Assembly: GCA_025350465.1 (NCBI GenBank)
Contig: JANXXU010000006.1
Location: 1 to 64,000, forward strand
Direction: 5' to 3'
Source of the DNA: Alphaproteobacteria bacterium
GTDB taxonomy: Bacteria > Pseudomonadota > Alphaproteobacteria > Micropepsales > Micropepsaceae
DNA: 64,000 nt
In this document: piece by piece, positions 16,701-26,235 of the stretch
Layout: each line of letters starts with the position of its first letter
Numbering within the stretch: position 1 is the stretch's first letter
Translations under genes and position numbers: made by a program
Notes under the pieces: generated by a model
Database searches by the model: none
The model's input: the letters and a program-made list of their open reading frames with translations, nothing else
Told to the model about the DNA's origin: nothing

Positions 16701-16802
16701 GAGGACGTCAATCGGCTGGAAGGCTCCTACCGCCGCATCATGTGTCTATTGCAAAACGACCCGACGGCGCTCGGCTGCGCGCCGGCCAAGCTCGCGGATT
16801 GA
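13761..16802 (+). CDS. Large membrane protein with patatin-like phospholipase domain
   Basis: The 1013-residue product begins with a soluble tail, then carries about ten hydrophobic segments (roughly residues 60-500). A patatin-type lipase domain follows: FLVATEGGGIRAAYFTASV gives the oxyanion hole, ISSVSGGSVGA the serine elbow, and GHYVDGGYFENSGT the catalytic Asp. A Cys pair near PCNPCGDQ and a proline-rich insert precede a helical C-terminus. It likely cleaves membrane lipids at the inner membrane. The start at 13761 shares a base with the upstream stop codon, so the GH46-like protein and this lipase are made together. Together they could remodel wall and membrane. The combination is not one I recognise as a named system. 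Confidence 0.85.
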   Translation: MREDEALPADGAAPSEESHPVHHSWSQVAARYRSQHARSGLDGSDGSVGDRTRLAAPRTIGAASHIFILARLQLIVTAVLGATLLDFAIEGSMREALRYSVVDAPQQFPAIIIGLLLACAALRFSCEAMIELVSPDLFDAQGNIGRLAHLLPRLLAIFVGFAAGFPLLKLAADQDLEALGTQDNRIFALAFGLIFVAVGLLVGIVGKGPHLRARGIVTQQSSPILRWTLALLPLAAVIALAGTIWGIFPSDEPSHYLGIPRGALERYMGVDLAPALMQAAIEALAIFLTAIVARLAFNVIVFLAAPHAMGSHGIAGVIAAWIPRLAAVAVGFVLTIRVIGLYTAPGAVPLSANAGYWLLGIALGYSVIALLAATIDGSFSVVTDSSTFFQRTGSRWLMGAERMAALDPSWRRFFALFLVGAIAVFLVFFDVSQVNRAQAIGPIAIILLWGFAATALFFPLAYMSHATRMPLLLILLIAGMSFAGFDINDNHQLRGANSEAPSLEAALAASAQAKPTYYRENVDIGDWLSSRRDWQQYEHYPIFLVATEGGGIRAAYFTASVLAALQEKCPAFAQHVLAISSVSGGSVGAAVFAGEAAEQASNVDFVGCNLGAIEPGVIVERARKVLATDLLSPLLGATLFPDALQRILPLPIDRFDRARALEFALEDSWRKNTPHCRTCDPERMATRVEALYPRQQIRGPVPHLFLNTTEAGTGLSKPFATWDIGDLALQDRVVSKREARALPVPRLVPLQDRMGTDDVPLSAAAMVSARFPYLTPAARIGDVGHYVDGGYFENSGTWLVGGIAQNLIGQRLNFRSDDKALERAVHNSVIVAVVIRSTPCNPCGDQGETRATRDLDARWNEMLSPVRALIYARDKRAEYSINDLGAVTSLIQRLTSHGARTGTHGTEAQAPSPANEPPPNSSECANTICAVTVTFRNKSTAEVPLSWVLSSRARNAMDQAVDQILGENLQTPMQPSSKEVEDVNRLEGSYRRIMCLLQNDPTALGCAPAKLAD

Positions 16803-16818
16803 TCCCAACGGCGGCAGA

Positions 16819-17154
16819 TTATTTGTCGGTGAATTGGTAGACGTCGGTCGCGCAAATGTTGACCTTAGGTTTCTCGACCTTGTGTCCGTCGTCGAATGTC
16901 GCGCGCAAATCGTAGGTACAGTCCGGCGTTGTCGCCATTTCCACATCGACAAGCTTCCCGACCCCGAGCGCCGTTTTGCCGAGCATATCGGGTTGCCATT
17001 CCGTCGCCGCCGGCTTCTTCGCCTGCAGTGCGACGATCGCGTAGTGCGTGGGATTGAAAATCTTGATGGTCTTTGCCTCGGCGCCGGAAACGGCAGACGA
17101 CATCGCCAAGCCGAAAAAGATCAAACCGACGCTGAGTGTTGGAATCCGCCGCAT
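16819..17154 (-). CDS. Small secreted protein of unknown function
   Basis: The 111-residue product has an N-terminal signal peptide ending near VSGAEA. A mature part of about 85 residues follows, with KTIKIFNPTHYAIVALQAKK, a mid-protein EWQPDMLGKTALGVGK and two cysteines, in TTPDCTYDLRATFDDGHKV and VNICATDVY. This resembles a family of small periplasmic proteins in Alphaproteobacteria that share the CxYDhxAxFxDG pattern, with no known function. The two cysteines could pair. It is convergent with the patatin gene, 16 bases away. Confidence 0.65.
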   Translation of the reverse strand: MRRIPTLSVGLIFFGLAMSSAVSGAEAKTIKIFNPTHYAIVALQAKKPAATEWQPDMLGKTALGVGKLVDVEMATTPDCTYDLRATFDDGHKVEKPKVNICATDVYQFTDK

Positions 17155-17475
17155 GTGGTCGCCCGTTGTTCGCTCGAGTACGCGCCGAGTTTAATCGAAG
17201 CTTGGAGCTTCAAACAACAAAGCAGCTTTTCCATGGCCAAATTGAGGTGTCGGGGGCGCGCCGGCAGCGGCGAACGGCTGATTTTGCGCGCCGCGGCGGG
17301 AAGGGCAGATACGCCGTCCATGCGCACGAAGCGTCGATCGGCTTACGGTCTTGTAAATAAAGTGTTGAAGAAATCCATCGGATCTTAACTCTCGCCTCCC
17401 ATCCTGACGGTGCGATCTGACCGCGCGAATGTCGCGACGGCGACGCGCCGCGAGGCGGGCCAAGAGGGTTGAGAA
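17155..17475. other. Gene-free interval between divergent genes
   Basis: This 321-base interval separates the small secreted protein (minus) from the ATP-grasp gene (plus). The short open frames in it overlap each other and have no ribosome sites or recognisable protein patterns. It should hold two divergent promoters. I see no convincing operator, RNA gene or repeat. Confidence 0.4.
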
Positions 17476-18720
17476 ATGGATTCGCAGCCACAGCTGAACC
17501 GCGCTGAAGAGGTTAGAGCGCGCATCGGCGTCGCTCAGCTGACGAAGCGCGCCTTTGAAGGCGCCAATCTCGCCGAGGTCTGGAACGAGCTTCTCGCTGC
17601 CGTGACCGACAGTCCTGGCAACGCAGCCGCGCTCATGGACTTATCGGTGTTGGCGCAGCTTCTTGGCGATCCGCAGACCGGGGACAATCTCCAAAACCGC
17701 GCGCTTGGGCTCGAGTCGATCTATCGCTCGCCCTGCAATGTTGCGCAACCACGGCTCCGCTTGCTGGCCATCGCCGCCGCGACCGACATTGGCGGCAACA
17801 TTCCGTTGGAATTCTTGCTGTCTGGTTCCGACGTGGAACTCTTGACGCTCTATGTCGCGCCCGGCGTGGCGTTGCCGGCCGCGTTGCCGGATCACGATCT
17901 CGCCATCGTGGCGATAGGAAATGCCGATCGCGTGGCGCCGACTCTCGAACGGGCCGCCCAACTTGTTTCTGCTTGGCCCAAGCCTGTTCTGAATGATCCC
18001 GCGCGTATCCTGCATTTGGAACGCGACCGGTTGTGCCGGCTCGTGCAATCAGTGCCGCGCTTGGAATGTCCCAAGACCGCGCGCGTCGCGCGTGGCGATC
18101 TCGCTTCGATCGCAACCGGAGATTTGCGTTTGGAAGGGGCGTTGTCGGACGGTGCCTTTCCGATCATCGCGCGGCCCGTCGATTCTCACGCCGGCAAGGG
18201 GCTCGAAAAGATCGACACGCCCGCCGGACTCGAAAATTATCTCGGCGAGCGGGCGGAAGCGGCGTTTTTCATTTCGCGCTTCGTCGACTACAGCAGTGCC
18301 GACGGTCTCTTCCGCAAATATCGCATCGTCTTCATCGATGGGGTGCCGTTCCCGGCCCACATGGCGATCGCCGATCAATGGAAGGTTTGGTATCTCAACG
18401 CCAACATGGACGAGAGCGCCGGCAAGCGGGCCGAGGAAGCGCACTTCATGGCGACGTTCGATGCGGCCTTCGCCGAGCGCCACCGCGACACCTTCCGGGA
18501 ACTCGTCGAGCGTGTCGGTCTCGACTATTTCGGAATCGATTGCGCCGAAACGAAAGACGGCAAGCTGCTGTTGTTCGAAGGTGAGACGGCGTTGATCGTC
18601 CACGACATGGATCCGCCCGACATCTATCCCTACAAGGCGCCGCAAATGCGCAAGCTGTTCGCAGCGTTCGTCGAAATGCTCTATCGCCGCGCCGGCGTCG
18701 CCCTTTCCCGAGCCGCGTAG
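17476..18720 (+). CDS. ATP-grasp family protein with N-terminal TPR-like region
   Basis: The product is 414 residues. An N-terminal helical part (1-75) resembles a TPR-like repeat region (LAEVWNELLAAVTDSPGNAA). A Rossmann-like middle follows, then an ATP-grasp region from about residue 205. FPIIARPVDSHAGKGLEKID lines up with the nucleotide-binding strand and glycine loop, although the usual Lys is Arg. FRKYRIVFIDG and LLLFEGETALIVHDMDP match the metal-binding end, where the usual Asn is Thr. Such enzymes join a carboxylate to an amine using ATP (RimK or glutathione synthetase type). The next gene, three bases away, is an amine-forming decarboxylase, so an amide-forming two-step pathway is plausible. 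The substrate is unknown. Confidence 0.7.
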   Translation: MDSQPQLNRAEEVRARIGVAQLTKRAFEGANLAEVWNELLAAVTDSPGNAAALMDLSVLAQLLGDPQTGDNLQNRALGLESIYRSPCNVAQPRLRLLAIAAATDIGGNIPLEFLLSGSDVELLTLYVAPGVALPAALPDHDLAIVAIGNADRVAPTLERAAQLVSAWPKPVLNDPARILHLERDRLCRLVQSVPRLECPKTARVARGDLASIATGDLRLEGALSDGAFPIIARPVDSHAGKGLEKIDTPAGLENYLGERAEAAFFISRFVDYSSADGLFRKYRIVFIDGVPFPAHMAIADQWKVWYLNANMDESAGKRAEEAHFMATFDAAFAERHRDTFRELVERVGLDYFGIDCAETKDGKLLLFEGETALIVHDMDPPDIYPYKAPQMRKLFAAFVEMLYRRAGVALSRAA

Positions 18721-18723
18721 CCC

Positions 18724-20178
18724 ATGAGAGATCGCGCGCCGTCGAATGTAGCGACGACACTCGATCCGGCCGATTGGACCGAGACCCGCGCGCAAGGGCA
18801 TCGCATGCTCGACGACATGTTCGACTACTTGGAGCATGTGCGCGCGCGCCCGGTTTGGAAACCCATGCCGGATGACGTTCGCGCCCGGTTTCGCGAGTCC
18901 GTGCCGCGCGCGCCGTCAAGTCTGGCCGGCGTCCACGGCGAATTCTTGGACCACGTCGTGCCTTACGCGCTCGGTAACGTGCATCCGGCATTCATGGGCT
19001 GGGTTCACGGCGGCGGCTCGGCGGTCGGCATGCTGGCTGAGATGTTGGCAGCCGGCCTCAACGCCAATCTTGGCGGACGCGACCATGCGCCGGTCGAGGT
19101 CGAACGTCAGATCACCGAGTGGATGCGCGAGATCTTCGAGTTTCCCTCGAGCGCGAGCGGGCTCTTCGTCACCGGCACATCGATGGCGAATCTGATTGCG
19201 GTTCTGGTCGCGCGCGCCCATGCGCTGGGTGGCGACGTGCGCCGAAATGGAGTGGCCCAGTCGGGCGTGCCGCTAAGAGCCTACACGTCCACCGCCGCGC
19301 ACGGCTGCATCGCGCAGGCAATGGATCTGTCGGGATTGGGAACCGATGCCTTGCGCTGTGTCGCCACCGATGCGCGCCATCGCATGAGCTTGGCTGCACT
19401 CGCCGACGCCGTCGCCGGCGATCGGCGAGAGGGTTTGACGCCGTTCCTCGTTGTTGCAACGGCCGGGACCGTGGACGCGGGCGCGATCGACGATCTGGCG
19501 GCGATCCAGACATTCTGTGCCCGCGAGGGGCTTTGGCTGCACGTCGACGGTGCGTTTGGCGCCCTCGCCAAGCTATCGCCCGAACTTGGCCCCCGTCTCG
19601 CGGGAATAGAGCGCGCGGATTCGATCGCCTTTGATTTTCACAAATGGGGGCAGGTGCCCTACGACGCCGGCTTCATCCTGGTTCGCGACGGCGCGCGACA
19701 TCTCGACACTTTTGCGTCGCCGGCCGCGTATCTGCGGCGCGAAACGCGCGGCATGGCGGCGGGGTCGCAATGGCCTTGCGATTTGGGGCCCGACCTGTCG
19801 CGCGGCTTCCGCGCGCTGAAGACGTGGTTCACGTTCAAGACATACGGCACGGACGCCCTCGGCGACATGATCGCGCGGACCTGTTCTCTGGCGCGCTATC
19901 TTGAAGAGCGCGTTCGCGCCGAGCCCGCACTGGAAGTGGTGATGCCAGCGCAACTCAACATCGTTTGCTTTCGCCATCGCGGCGGCGACGATCGCTTCAA
20001 CGCCGCGCTCGTCGCCGATCTTCAAGAGTCCGGTATCGCAGCGCCGTCGACGACGACGATCGACGGCCGCCTCGCCATTCGCGCCGCGATCGTCAATCAT
20101 CGGACCGAAGAGCGCGACATCGATGCGCTGGTCCATGCGATTGTCGAATTGGCCGCCGCGAAAGCAATCACCGACTAA
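18724..20178 (+). CDS. PLP-dependent group II decarboxylase (aromatic amino acid/glutamate decarboxylase type)
   Basis: The 484-residue product has the fold-type I decarboxylase pattern. NVHPAFMGWVHGGGSAVGML lies near the substrate entrance, GLFVTGTSMANLIAV binds the phosphate, WLHVDGAFGALA holds the Asp that contacts the pyridine nitrogen, and IAFDFHKWGQVPYDAGFIL contains the PLP lysine. It decarboxylates an L-amino acid to an amine in the cytoplasm. Substrate specificity (aromatic, 2,4-diaminobutyrate or other) cannot be read safely. It follows the ATP-grasp gene by three bases and is closed by a predicted terminator, so the two form a small operon. Confidence 0.88.
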   Translation: MRDRAPSNVATTLDPADWTETRAQGHRMLDDMFDYLEHVRARPVWKPMPDDVRARFRESVPRAPSSLAGVHGEFLDHVVPYALGNVHPAFMGWVHGGGSAVGMLAEMLAAGLNANLGGRDHAPVEVERQITEWMREIFEFPSSASGLFVTGTSMANLIAVLVARAHALGGDVRRNGVAQSGVPLRAYTSTAAHGCIAQAMDLSGLGTDALRCVATDARHRMSLAALADAVAGDRREGLTPFLVVATAGTVDAGAIDDLAAIQTFCAREGLWLHVDGAFGALAKLSPELGPRLAGIERADSIAFDFHKWGQVPYDAGFILVRDGARHLDTFASPAAYLRRETRGMAAGSQWPCDLGPDLSRGFRALKTWFTFKTYGTDALGDMIARTCSLARYLEERVRAEPALEVVMPAQLNIVCFRHRGGDDRFNAALVADLQESGIAAPSTTTIDGRLAIRAAIVNHRTEERDIDALVHAIVELAAAKAITD

Positions 20179-20209
20179 CAGGACTCAGGCGCCGGTTTGA
20201 GCACCGTCT

Positions 20210-20232
20210 GGCGGGTTGAAAACCTGCCTTTT
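20210..20232 (+). terminator. Probable intrinsic terminator after the decarboxylase gene
   Basis: GGCGGGTT (20210-20217), GAA, AACCTGCC (20221-20228) and TTTT form an 8-bp stem with one G-T pair and a short T-run, 31 bases past the stop. It separates the ATP-grasp/decarboxylase pair from the bkd operon. Confidence 0.7.
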
Positions 20233-20335
20233 GCGTATGTTTCGCCTTACGACGACCGCGCGACCGGAAGCATCGCGTGCGTGGATGGAGACCGTCCAAT
20301 CCTTTCGCCGTCGTCGTCCCGAATTGGGAGCGTAA

Positions 20336-21673
<1,338 letters not shown>

Positions 21674-21678
21674 GCGCC

Positions 21679-22692
21679 ATGGCGACGATGAACATGATTC
21701 AGGCACTGAACTCCGCCATGGACGTCATGCTGACGAAGAACCCGGACGTCCTCATCTTCGGCGAAGATGTCGGCTTCTTCGGCGGCGTCTTCCGTGCCAC
21801 CGACGGCCTCCAGAAGAAACACGGCGTGCAGCGCTGCTTCGACTCGCCGATCGGCGAGGCCGGCATTGTCGCGACGGCAATCGGCATGGGCGCTTACGGC
21901 TTGCGGCCGGTGATCGAAATTCAGTTCGCGGACTATATCTACCCCGCTTACGATCAGCTGGTTTCGGCAGCGGCAAGGCTGCGCTATCGCTCGGCCGGCG
22001 ACTTCTCGGCGCCCATCACGCTGCGCTCACCCTATGGCGGCGGCATCTTCGGCGGCCAAACCCATAGCCAGTCGCCTGAGGCGCTGTTTACCCACGTCTG
22101 CGGCTTGAAGACCGTGATCCCGTCGAACCCCTACGACGCCAAGGGTTTGCTGATCAGCGCTATCGAAGACGACGATCCCGTGATGTTCTTCGAGCCCAAG
22201 CGCATCTACAACGGCCCGTTCGACGGCCACCACGACCGCGCCGTCACCCCGTGGTCCAAGCACCCGGCAAGCGACGTGCCCGATACCTATTATACCGTGC
22301 CGCTCGGCAAGGCCGCGATCGTCAGAGAAGGTAGCGACCTGACAGTGCTCTCATACGGAACCATGGTCCACGTCTCGCTCGCCGCGGCACTCGAAGCCGG
22401 CATCGATGCCGAGATCGTCGATCTGCGCACGTTGATGCCTGTCGACATCGAGACCATCACCCAATCGATCGAAAAGACCGGTCGTTGCGTCATCGTCCAC
22501 GAAGCGACACGAACCAGCGGCTACGGCGCGGAACTCTCCGCTCTCGTTCAGGAAAATTGCTTCTATCATCTCGAAGCGCCGATCGAGCGGGTGGCGGGCT
22601 GGGACACACCCTATCCCCACGCCTTCGAATGGCAGTATTTTCCGGGGCCGGGCAGAGTCGCTGACGCGATGCGCCGCGTCATGGAGGCTTGA
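21679..22692 (+). CDS. bkdA2: Branched-chain 2-oxoacid dehydrogenase E1 component, beta subunit
   Basis: The 337-residue product has the transketolase-like beta-subunit pattern. LIFGEDVGFFGGVFRATDGL, FDSPIGEAGIVATAIGMGAY and EIQFADYIYPAYDQL are followed by the C-terminal domain with IDLRTLMP-like VDLRTLMPVDIETI. It completes the alpha2-beta2 E1 heterotetramer. The ATG at 21679 is five bases after the alpha-subunit stop, which fits coupled translation. Upstream in-frame sequence is the wrong frame of the alpha gene and is not part of the protein. Confidence 0.95.
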   Translation: MATMNMIQALNSAMDVMLTKNPDVLIFGEDVGFFGGVFRATDGLQKKHGVQRCFDSPIGEAGIVATAIGMGAYGLRPVIEIQFADYIYPAYDQLVSAAARLRYRSAGDFSAPITLRSPYGGGIFGGQTHSQSPEALFTHVCGLKTVIPSNPYDAKGLLISAIEDDDPVMFFEPKRIYNGPFDGHHDRAVTPWSKHPASDVPDTYYTVPLGKAAIVREGSDLTVLSYGTMVHVSLAAALEAGIDAEIVDLRTLMPVDIETITQSIEKTGRCVIVHEATRTSGYGAELSALVQENCFYHLEAPIERVAGWDTPYPHAFEWQYFPGPGRVADAMRRVMEA

Positions 22693-22698
22693 GAGAGA

Positions 22699-24012
22699 AT
22701 GGGACGCTTTGTTTTCAAGCTGCCTGATGTTGGCGAAGGCACGGCCGAGGCCGAGATCGTTGCCTGGCACGTCGCCGTCGGCGACATGATCAACGAGGAT
22801 CAGCATCTGGTCGACGTCATGACCGACAAGGCAACGGTCGAGATGACCTCGCCGGTGTCGGGGCGCGTCATCGAGATGCACGGCGAGCCCGGCTCGAAGG
22901 CGCCGGTCGGCGCGCCGCTTGTGATTTTTGAGATCGAGGGCGCGGGCAACGAGAAGGCAACGAACGGTGCGGCGAAAACGGCCAAGCCGGCCGCGGCGAA
23001 AATAGAGCCGCCGCCCGCGCCGAAGCCGATCGCCGCCAAGCCCGCGCCGGCCCCGGCGCCGAAGCCGACCGCGAAAGCGCAATCCGCGCCCGTCGCCAAG
23101 GAAATCGAACACGCGCCGGTCGTCGCGCGCAAACCCGGCGACAAGCCGCTCGCGTCGCCCGCCGTGCGCCAACGCGCACAGGACCTCGGCATTCGCCTGC
23201 AATTTGTTCCGGGCTCAGGCCCTGGCGGCCGCATCAGCCACGCCGATCTCGACGCTTATGTCGCGCATGGCGGCGATACGATCATGCCGGCTTCATCGAA
23301 GCTTGCGCCGCGCGAGGGCGAGGAGCAGATCAAGATCATCGGCCTGCGCCGCAAGATCGCCGAGAAGATGCAGGAATCGAAACGGCGCATTCCGCATTAC
23401 GCCTATGTCGAAGAGGTCGATGTCACCGAGCTCGAAGATCTCCGCGCAAATCTGAACGCAACCAAGCGCGACGATCAGCCCAAGCTGACCTTGTTGCCGT
23501 TCTTGATGCGCGCGCTGGTGCGCGTGTTACCCGAGTTTCCGCAGATCAACGCCCGCTTCGATGACGACGCCGGCATCGTCCATCGCTTTGCGCCGGTGCA
23601 TATCGGCATCGCGACGCAGACGGCGAACGGCTTGATCGTGCCGGTTGTGAAGCACGCCGAAGCGCGCGACCTCTGGGATACGGCAACCGAAGTCGCGCGC
23701 CTCGCGCAGGCAACGCGTGACGGCAAGGCGACGCGCGACGAACTCTCTGGCTCGACGATCACGATCACGAGCCTGGGTCCGCTCGGCGGCGTCGTCACGA
23801 CGCCGGTGATCAATCATCCCGAAGTCGCGATCATCGGTCCGAACGCGATCATCGAGCGCCCGGTGGTTCACAACGGCCACATCGCCGTGCGCAAGATGAT
23901 GAACCTGTCCTCGTCCTTCGACCACCGCGTCGTCGACGGCTACGACGCCGCCCAGTTCATTCAGCGCATCAAGGCGCTGCTGCAACACCCCGCCAAGCTG
24001 TTCATGGATTGA
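22699..24012 (+). CDS. bkdB: Branched-chain 2-oxoacid dehydrogenase E2 (lipoamide acyltransferase)
   Basis: The 437-residue product has one lipoyl domain (1-78) with VDVMTDKATVEMTSP, where Lys44 carries the lipoyl group. An alanine/proline/lysine linker follows, then a peripheral subunit-binding domain (about 150-190, SPAVRQRAQDLGIRLQ, SGPGGRISHADLDAYV), and a catalytic domain ending in SSSFDHRVVDGYDAAQF with the HxxxD active site. It forms the core of the complex, transferring acyl groups to CoA. It starts six bases after the E1 beta stop. A palindromic element separates it from the E3 gene. Confidence 0.95.
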   Translation: MGRFVFKLPDVGEGTAEAEIVAWHVAVGDMINEDQHLVDVMTDKATVEMTSPVSGRVIEMHGEPGSKAPVGAPLVIFEIEGAGNEKATNGAAKTAKPAAAKIEPPPAPKPIAAKPAPAPAPKPTAKAQSAPVAKEIEHAPVVARKPGDKPLASPAVRQRAQDLGIRLQFVPGSGPGGRISHADLDAYVAHGGDTIMPASSKLAPREGEEQIKIIGLRRKIAEKMQESKRRIPHYAYVEEVDVTELEDLRANLNATKRDDQPKLTLLPFLMRALVRVLPEFPQINARFDDDAGIVHRFAPVHIGIATQTANGLIVPVVKHAEARDLWDTATEVARLAQATRDGKATRDELSGSTITITSLGPLGGVVTTPVINHPEVAIIGPNAIIERPVVHNGHIAVRKMMNLSSSFDHRVVDGYDAAQFIQRIKALLQHPAKLFMD

Positions 24013-24037
24013 TGCGCACCGTAAGGATCGCTCGCAC

Positions 24038-24178
24038 CCTCTTTCCTCACCCGCAGTTGCGGGGGAGGTGGCCGAGCGCTGCGAGGTCGGAGGGGGGAAG
24101 TCAGCGCAAAACACTTCCCCCCTCCGCTCTCGGCTTCGCCTCGCGCACCTCCCCCGCGACTGCGGGTGAGGAAAGAGG
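24038..24178. repeat. Nested palindromic intergenic element between bkdB and lpd
   Basis: Two 33-bp arms, 24038-24070 and 24146-24178, are inverted copies with a single mismatch. Inside them is a second, perfect inverted repeat of 14 bp: CGGAGGGGGGAAGT (24088-24101) and ACTTCCCCCCTCCG (24113-24126). The 141-base unit can fold as a branched stem on either strand. It resembles the dispersed palindromic repeats of alphaproteobacterial intergenic regions. It lies within a transcribed operon, so its RNA form may affect E3 expression. Confidence 0.85.
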
Positions 24179-24228
24179 CGCGCCTCAAGACGAGGGCATC
24201 TACCGTCCGAAGATAAAGGTGTTGGCGC

Positions 24229-25641
24229 ATGGCTGAGACGATCAAAACAAACGTCCTCATCGTCGGCGGTGGGCCCGGCGGGTATATCGCCGCCATTCGC
24301 GCCGGTCAGCTCGGCCTCGATACCGTGCTTGTCGAAGCCGACAAGCTCGGCGGCACCTGCCTCATCCGCGGCTGTATTCCGTCGAAGGCGATGATCCACA
24401 TCGCCGGCGAGTTCGAGACCATGCGCCGCGCTGCCAAAGGTGCGGGCCACGGCATCAAGCTCGCCGCGCCGCCAACCTTGAACATAGCCGAAACGGTCGC
24501 GTGGAAAGAAACAGTCGTCGCCAAACTGAACGGCGGCGTCGCCGCGCTGCTGAAGCGCGCGAAAGTCAAAGTCGTCAACGGCTGGGCCAAATTCTCCGAC
24601 GGCAAGACCTGCAGCGTCGAGACCGCGACGGGGCCCGTCACCGTTCACGCCGAACATGTGATCCTCGCCACGGGTTCGGTATCGACCGAGTTGCCGTTTC
24701 TAAAGTTCGGCGGGCCGGTGATCTCGTCGACCGAAGCGCTCGCGCTCGAAAAATTGCCCGAGAAGCTGGTCGTGGTCGGCGCCGGCTACATCGGCCTCGA
24801 GCTCGGCATCGCCTTCGCCAAGTTCGGTTCGCAGGTGACCGTCGTCGAGGCGCTCGATCGCATTTTGCCGCTGTTCGATCGTCAGCTCTCAGATCCGGTG
24901 AAACGCTGGCTCGATAAGAACGGCGTCACCGTGCACCTGACCGCCAAAGCAAAAATGCTGGAGCAGGGCCGCAAGGGCACGTCGCTGATCGTAGATACCA
25001 GCGACGGCAAGACGATCGAGCTTCCCGCCGACAAAATCCTCGTGACCGTCGGCCGTCGGCCACTGACCGAAGGCTGGGGCCTTGAGAACATGGCCGTCGA
25101 CATGGCCGGTCGCTTCGTCAAAGTCGACGATCAATGCCGCACATCGATGAAGAACGTGTTCGCAGTCGGCGATCTCGTCGGCGAGCCGATGCTGGAACAC
25201 AAAGCCGCGACGCAAGGCGAAATGGTCGCCGAAATCATCGCCGGTCATCGGCGCCGCTTCGCGCCCGTCGCCATCGCCGCCGTCTGCTTCACCGAGCCCG
25301 AGATCGTCAGCGCCGGCCTGACGCCCGACGACGCGGCGGCCCAGGGTCTCGACGTTGTGACCGCGATGTTCCCCTTCGCGGCGAACGGGCGTGCGCTGTC
25401 GATGGCGGCCGGCGACGACGGCGGCTTCGTGCGCATCATCGCGCGCAAGGACGATCATCGCGTGCTCGGCATTCAGGCGGTCGGCGCGCACGTCGCCGAA
25501 CTCTCCGCCGAGTTCGCCGTCGCTCTTGAGATGGGCGCGCTGCTCGAAGACATCGCCGGCACGATCCACGTCCATCCGACGCTCAGCGAAGCCTTCCACG
25601 AAGCCGCACTGCGCGGCCTCGGCCACGCCATACACATTTAG
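24229..25641 (+). CDS. lpdA: Dihydrolipoyl dehydrogenase (E3 of the 2-oxoacid dehydrogenase complex)
   Basis: The 470-residue flavoprotein has the FAD dinucleotide motif VLIVGGGPGGYIAA, the redox-active disulfide GGTCLIRGCIPSKA (Cys44 and Cys49), an NAD-binding motif VVVGAGYIGLELG, and the C-terminal IHVHPTLSEAFHEAAL with the His-Glu proton-transfer pair. It reoxidises the lipoyl group of E2 with NAD+. It closes the bkd gene set in the order E1 alpha, E1 beta, E2, E3. A gap of 216 bases with a palindromic element precedes it. Confidence 0.95.
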   Translation: MAETIKTNVLIVGGGPGGYIAAIRAGQLGLDTVLVEADKLGGTCLIRGCIPSKAMIHIAGEFETMRRAAKGAGHGIKLAAPPTLNIAETVAWKETVVAKLNGGVAALLKRAKVKVVNGWAKFSDGKTCSVETATGPVTVHAEHVILATGSVSTELPFLKFGGPVISSTEALALEKLPEKLVVVGAGYIGLELGIAFAKFGSQVTVVEALDRILPLFDRQLSDPVKRWLDKNGVTVHLTAKAKMLEQGRKGTSLIVDTSDGKTIELPADKILVTVGRRPLTEGWGLENMAVDMAGRFVKVDDQCRTSMKNVFAVGDLVGEPMLEHKAATQGEMVAEIIAGHRRRFAPVAIAAVCFTEPEIVSAGLTPDDAAAQGLDVVTAMFPFAANGRALSMAAGDDGGFVRIIARKDDHRVLGIQAVGAHVAELSAEFAVALEMGALLEDIAGTIHVHPTLSEAFHEAALRGLGHAIHI

Positions 25642-25656
25642 GGAAGGCGCGGACGG

Positions 25657-26196
25657 ATGGCCGATGAACCCAAACCGTCCCACAGCCTCCGTTTCAACTT
25701 CGACCTCGTGATGGCCGAGATCGCACGTTGGCCTCTCGTAACGGTCGCATTTCTGGCCATTACTGCAGCCCAATTCGTTTTTCTGCCGCCGAATGTTTCG
25801 CAGCAGGACTTCATCGCGAATCCGAGCGCAGCGGACAAGGCTTTGCTGCTCGCTGGGGCTTTGTCGGGCCTCCTGGGCTTGAAGGCGCTATTGCTGCTAA
25901 TGCTCTATCCGCTCCTGCGCAACGCGCCTTTTCCTGGGTCTTATCTGCTGACTTCGTTCATGAGTTGTGTCCCCCTCTTGGCCTTCTTTGCGGCGGGGGC
26001 GCGAGCGTCGCGTGAAGGACCAACTTCCGCTTGGGTGCGGATTCTCATCGGTTATGTTCTGTCCTCCGTTCTCTGCGCCGGCTTTTTGCGCGTTCAACAC
26101 GCAATACTGATGGCCCAGCGTGATTGGTGGCATGGAAGGCTCGCTAAACTGAGGGCGTTTTTGCGTCGAGATAAGTCGTCCAAACCGCCGGGTTGA
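25657..26196 (+). CDS. Hypothetical inner-membrane protein
   Basis: The 179-residue product has four hydrophobic segments: near 25-45 (WPLVTVAFLAITAAQFVF), 62-85 (LLLAGALSGLLGLKALLLLM), 93-115 and 125-148. Both ends are polar, and the C-terminus is basic. A GGGAAGG site precedes the ATG by eight bases. The gene begins 15 bases after lpdA ends, so it is probably carried on the bkd transcript. No known family or motif is recognised. A link to branched-chain metabolism would be inference from position only. Confidence 0.6.
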   Translation: MADEPKPSHSLRFNFDLVMAEIARWPLVTVAFLAITAAQFVFLPPNVSQQDFIANPSAADKALLLAGALSGLLGLKALLLLMLYPLLRNAPFPGSYLLTSFMSCVPLLAFFAAGARASREGPTSAWVRILIGYVLSSVLCAGFLRVQHAILMAQRDWWHGRLAKLRAFLRRDKSSKPPG

Positions 26197-26235
26197 ACGC
26201 AATCGTTAGCTGCGATCACCGCGTGCTCCGACAAC

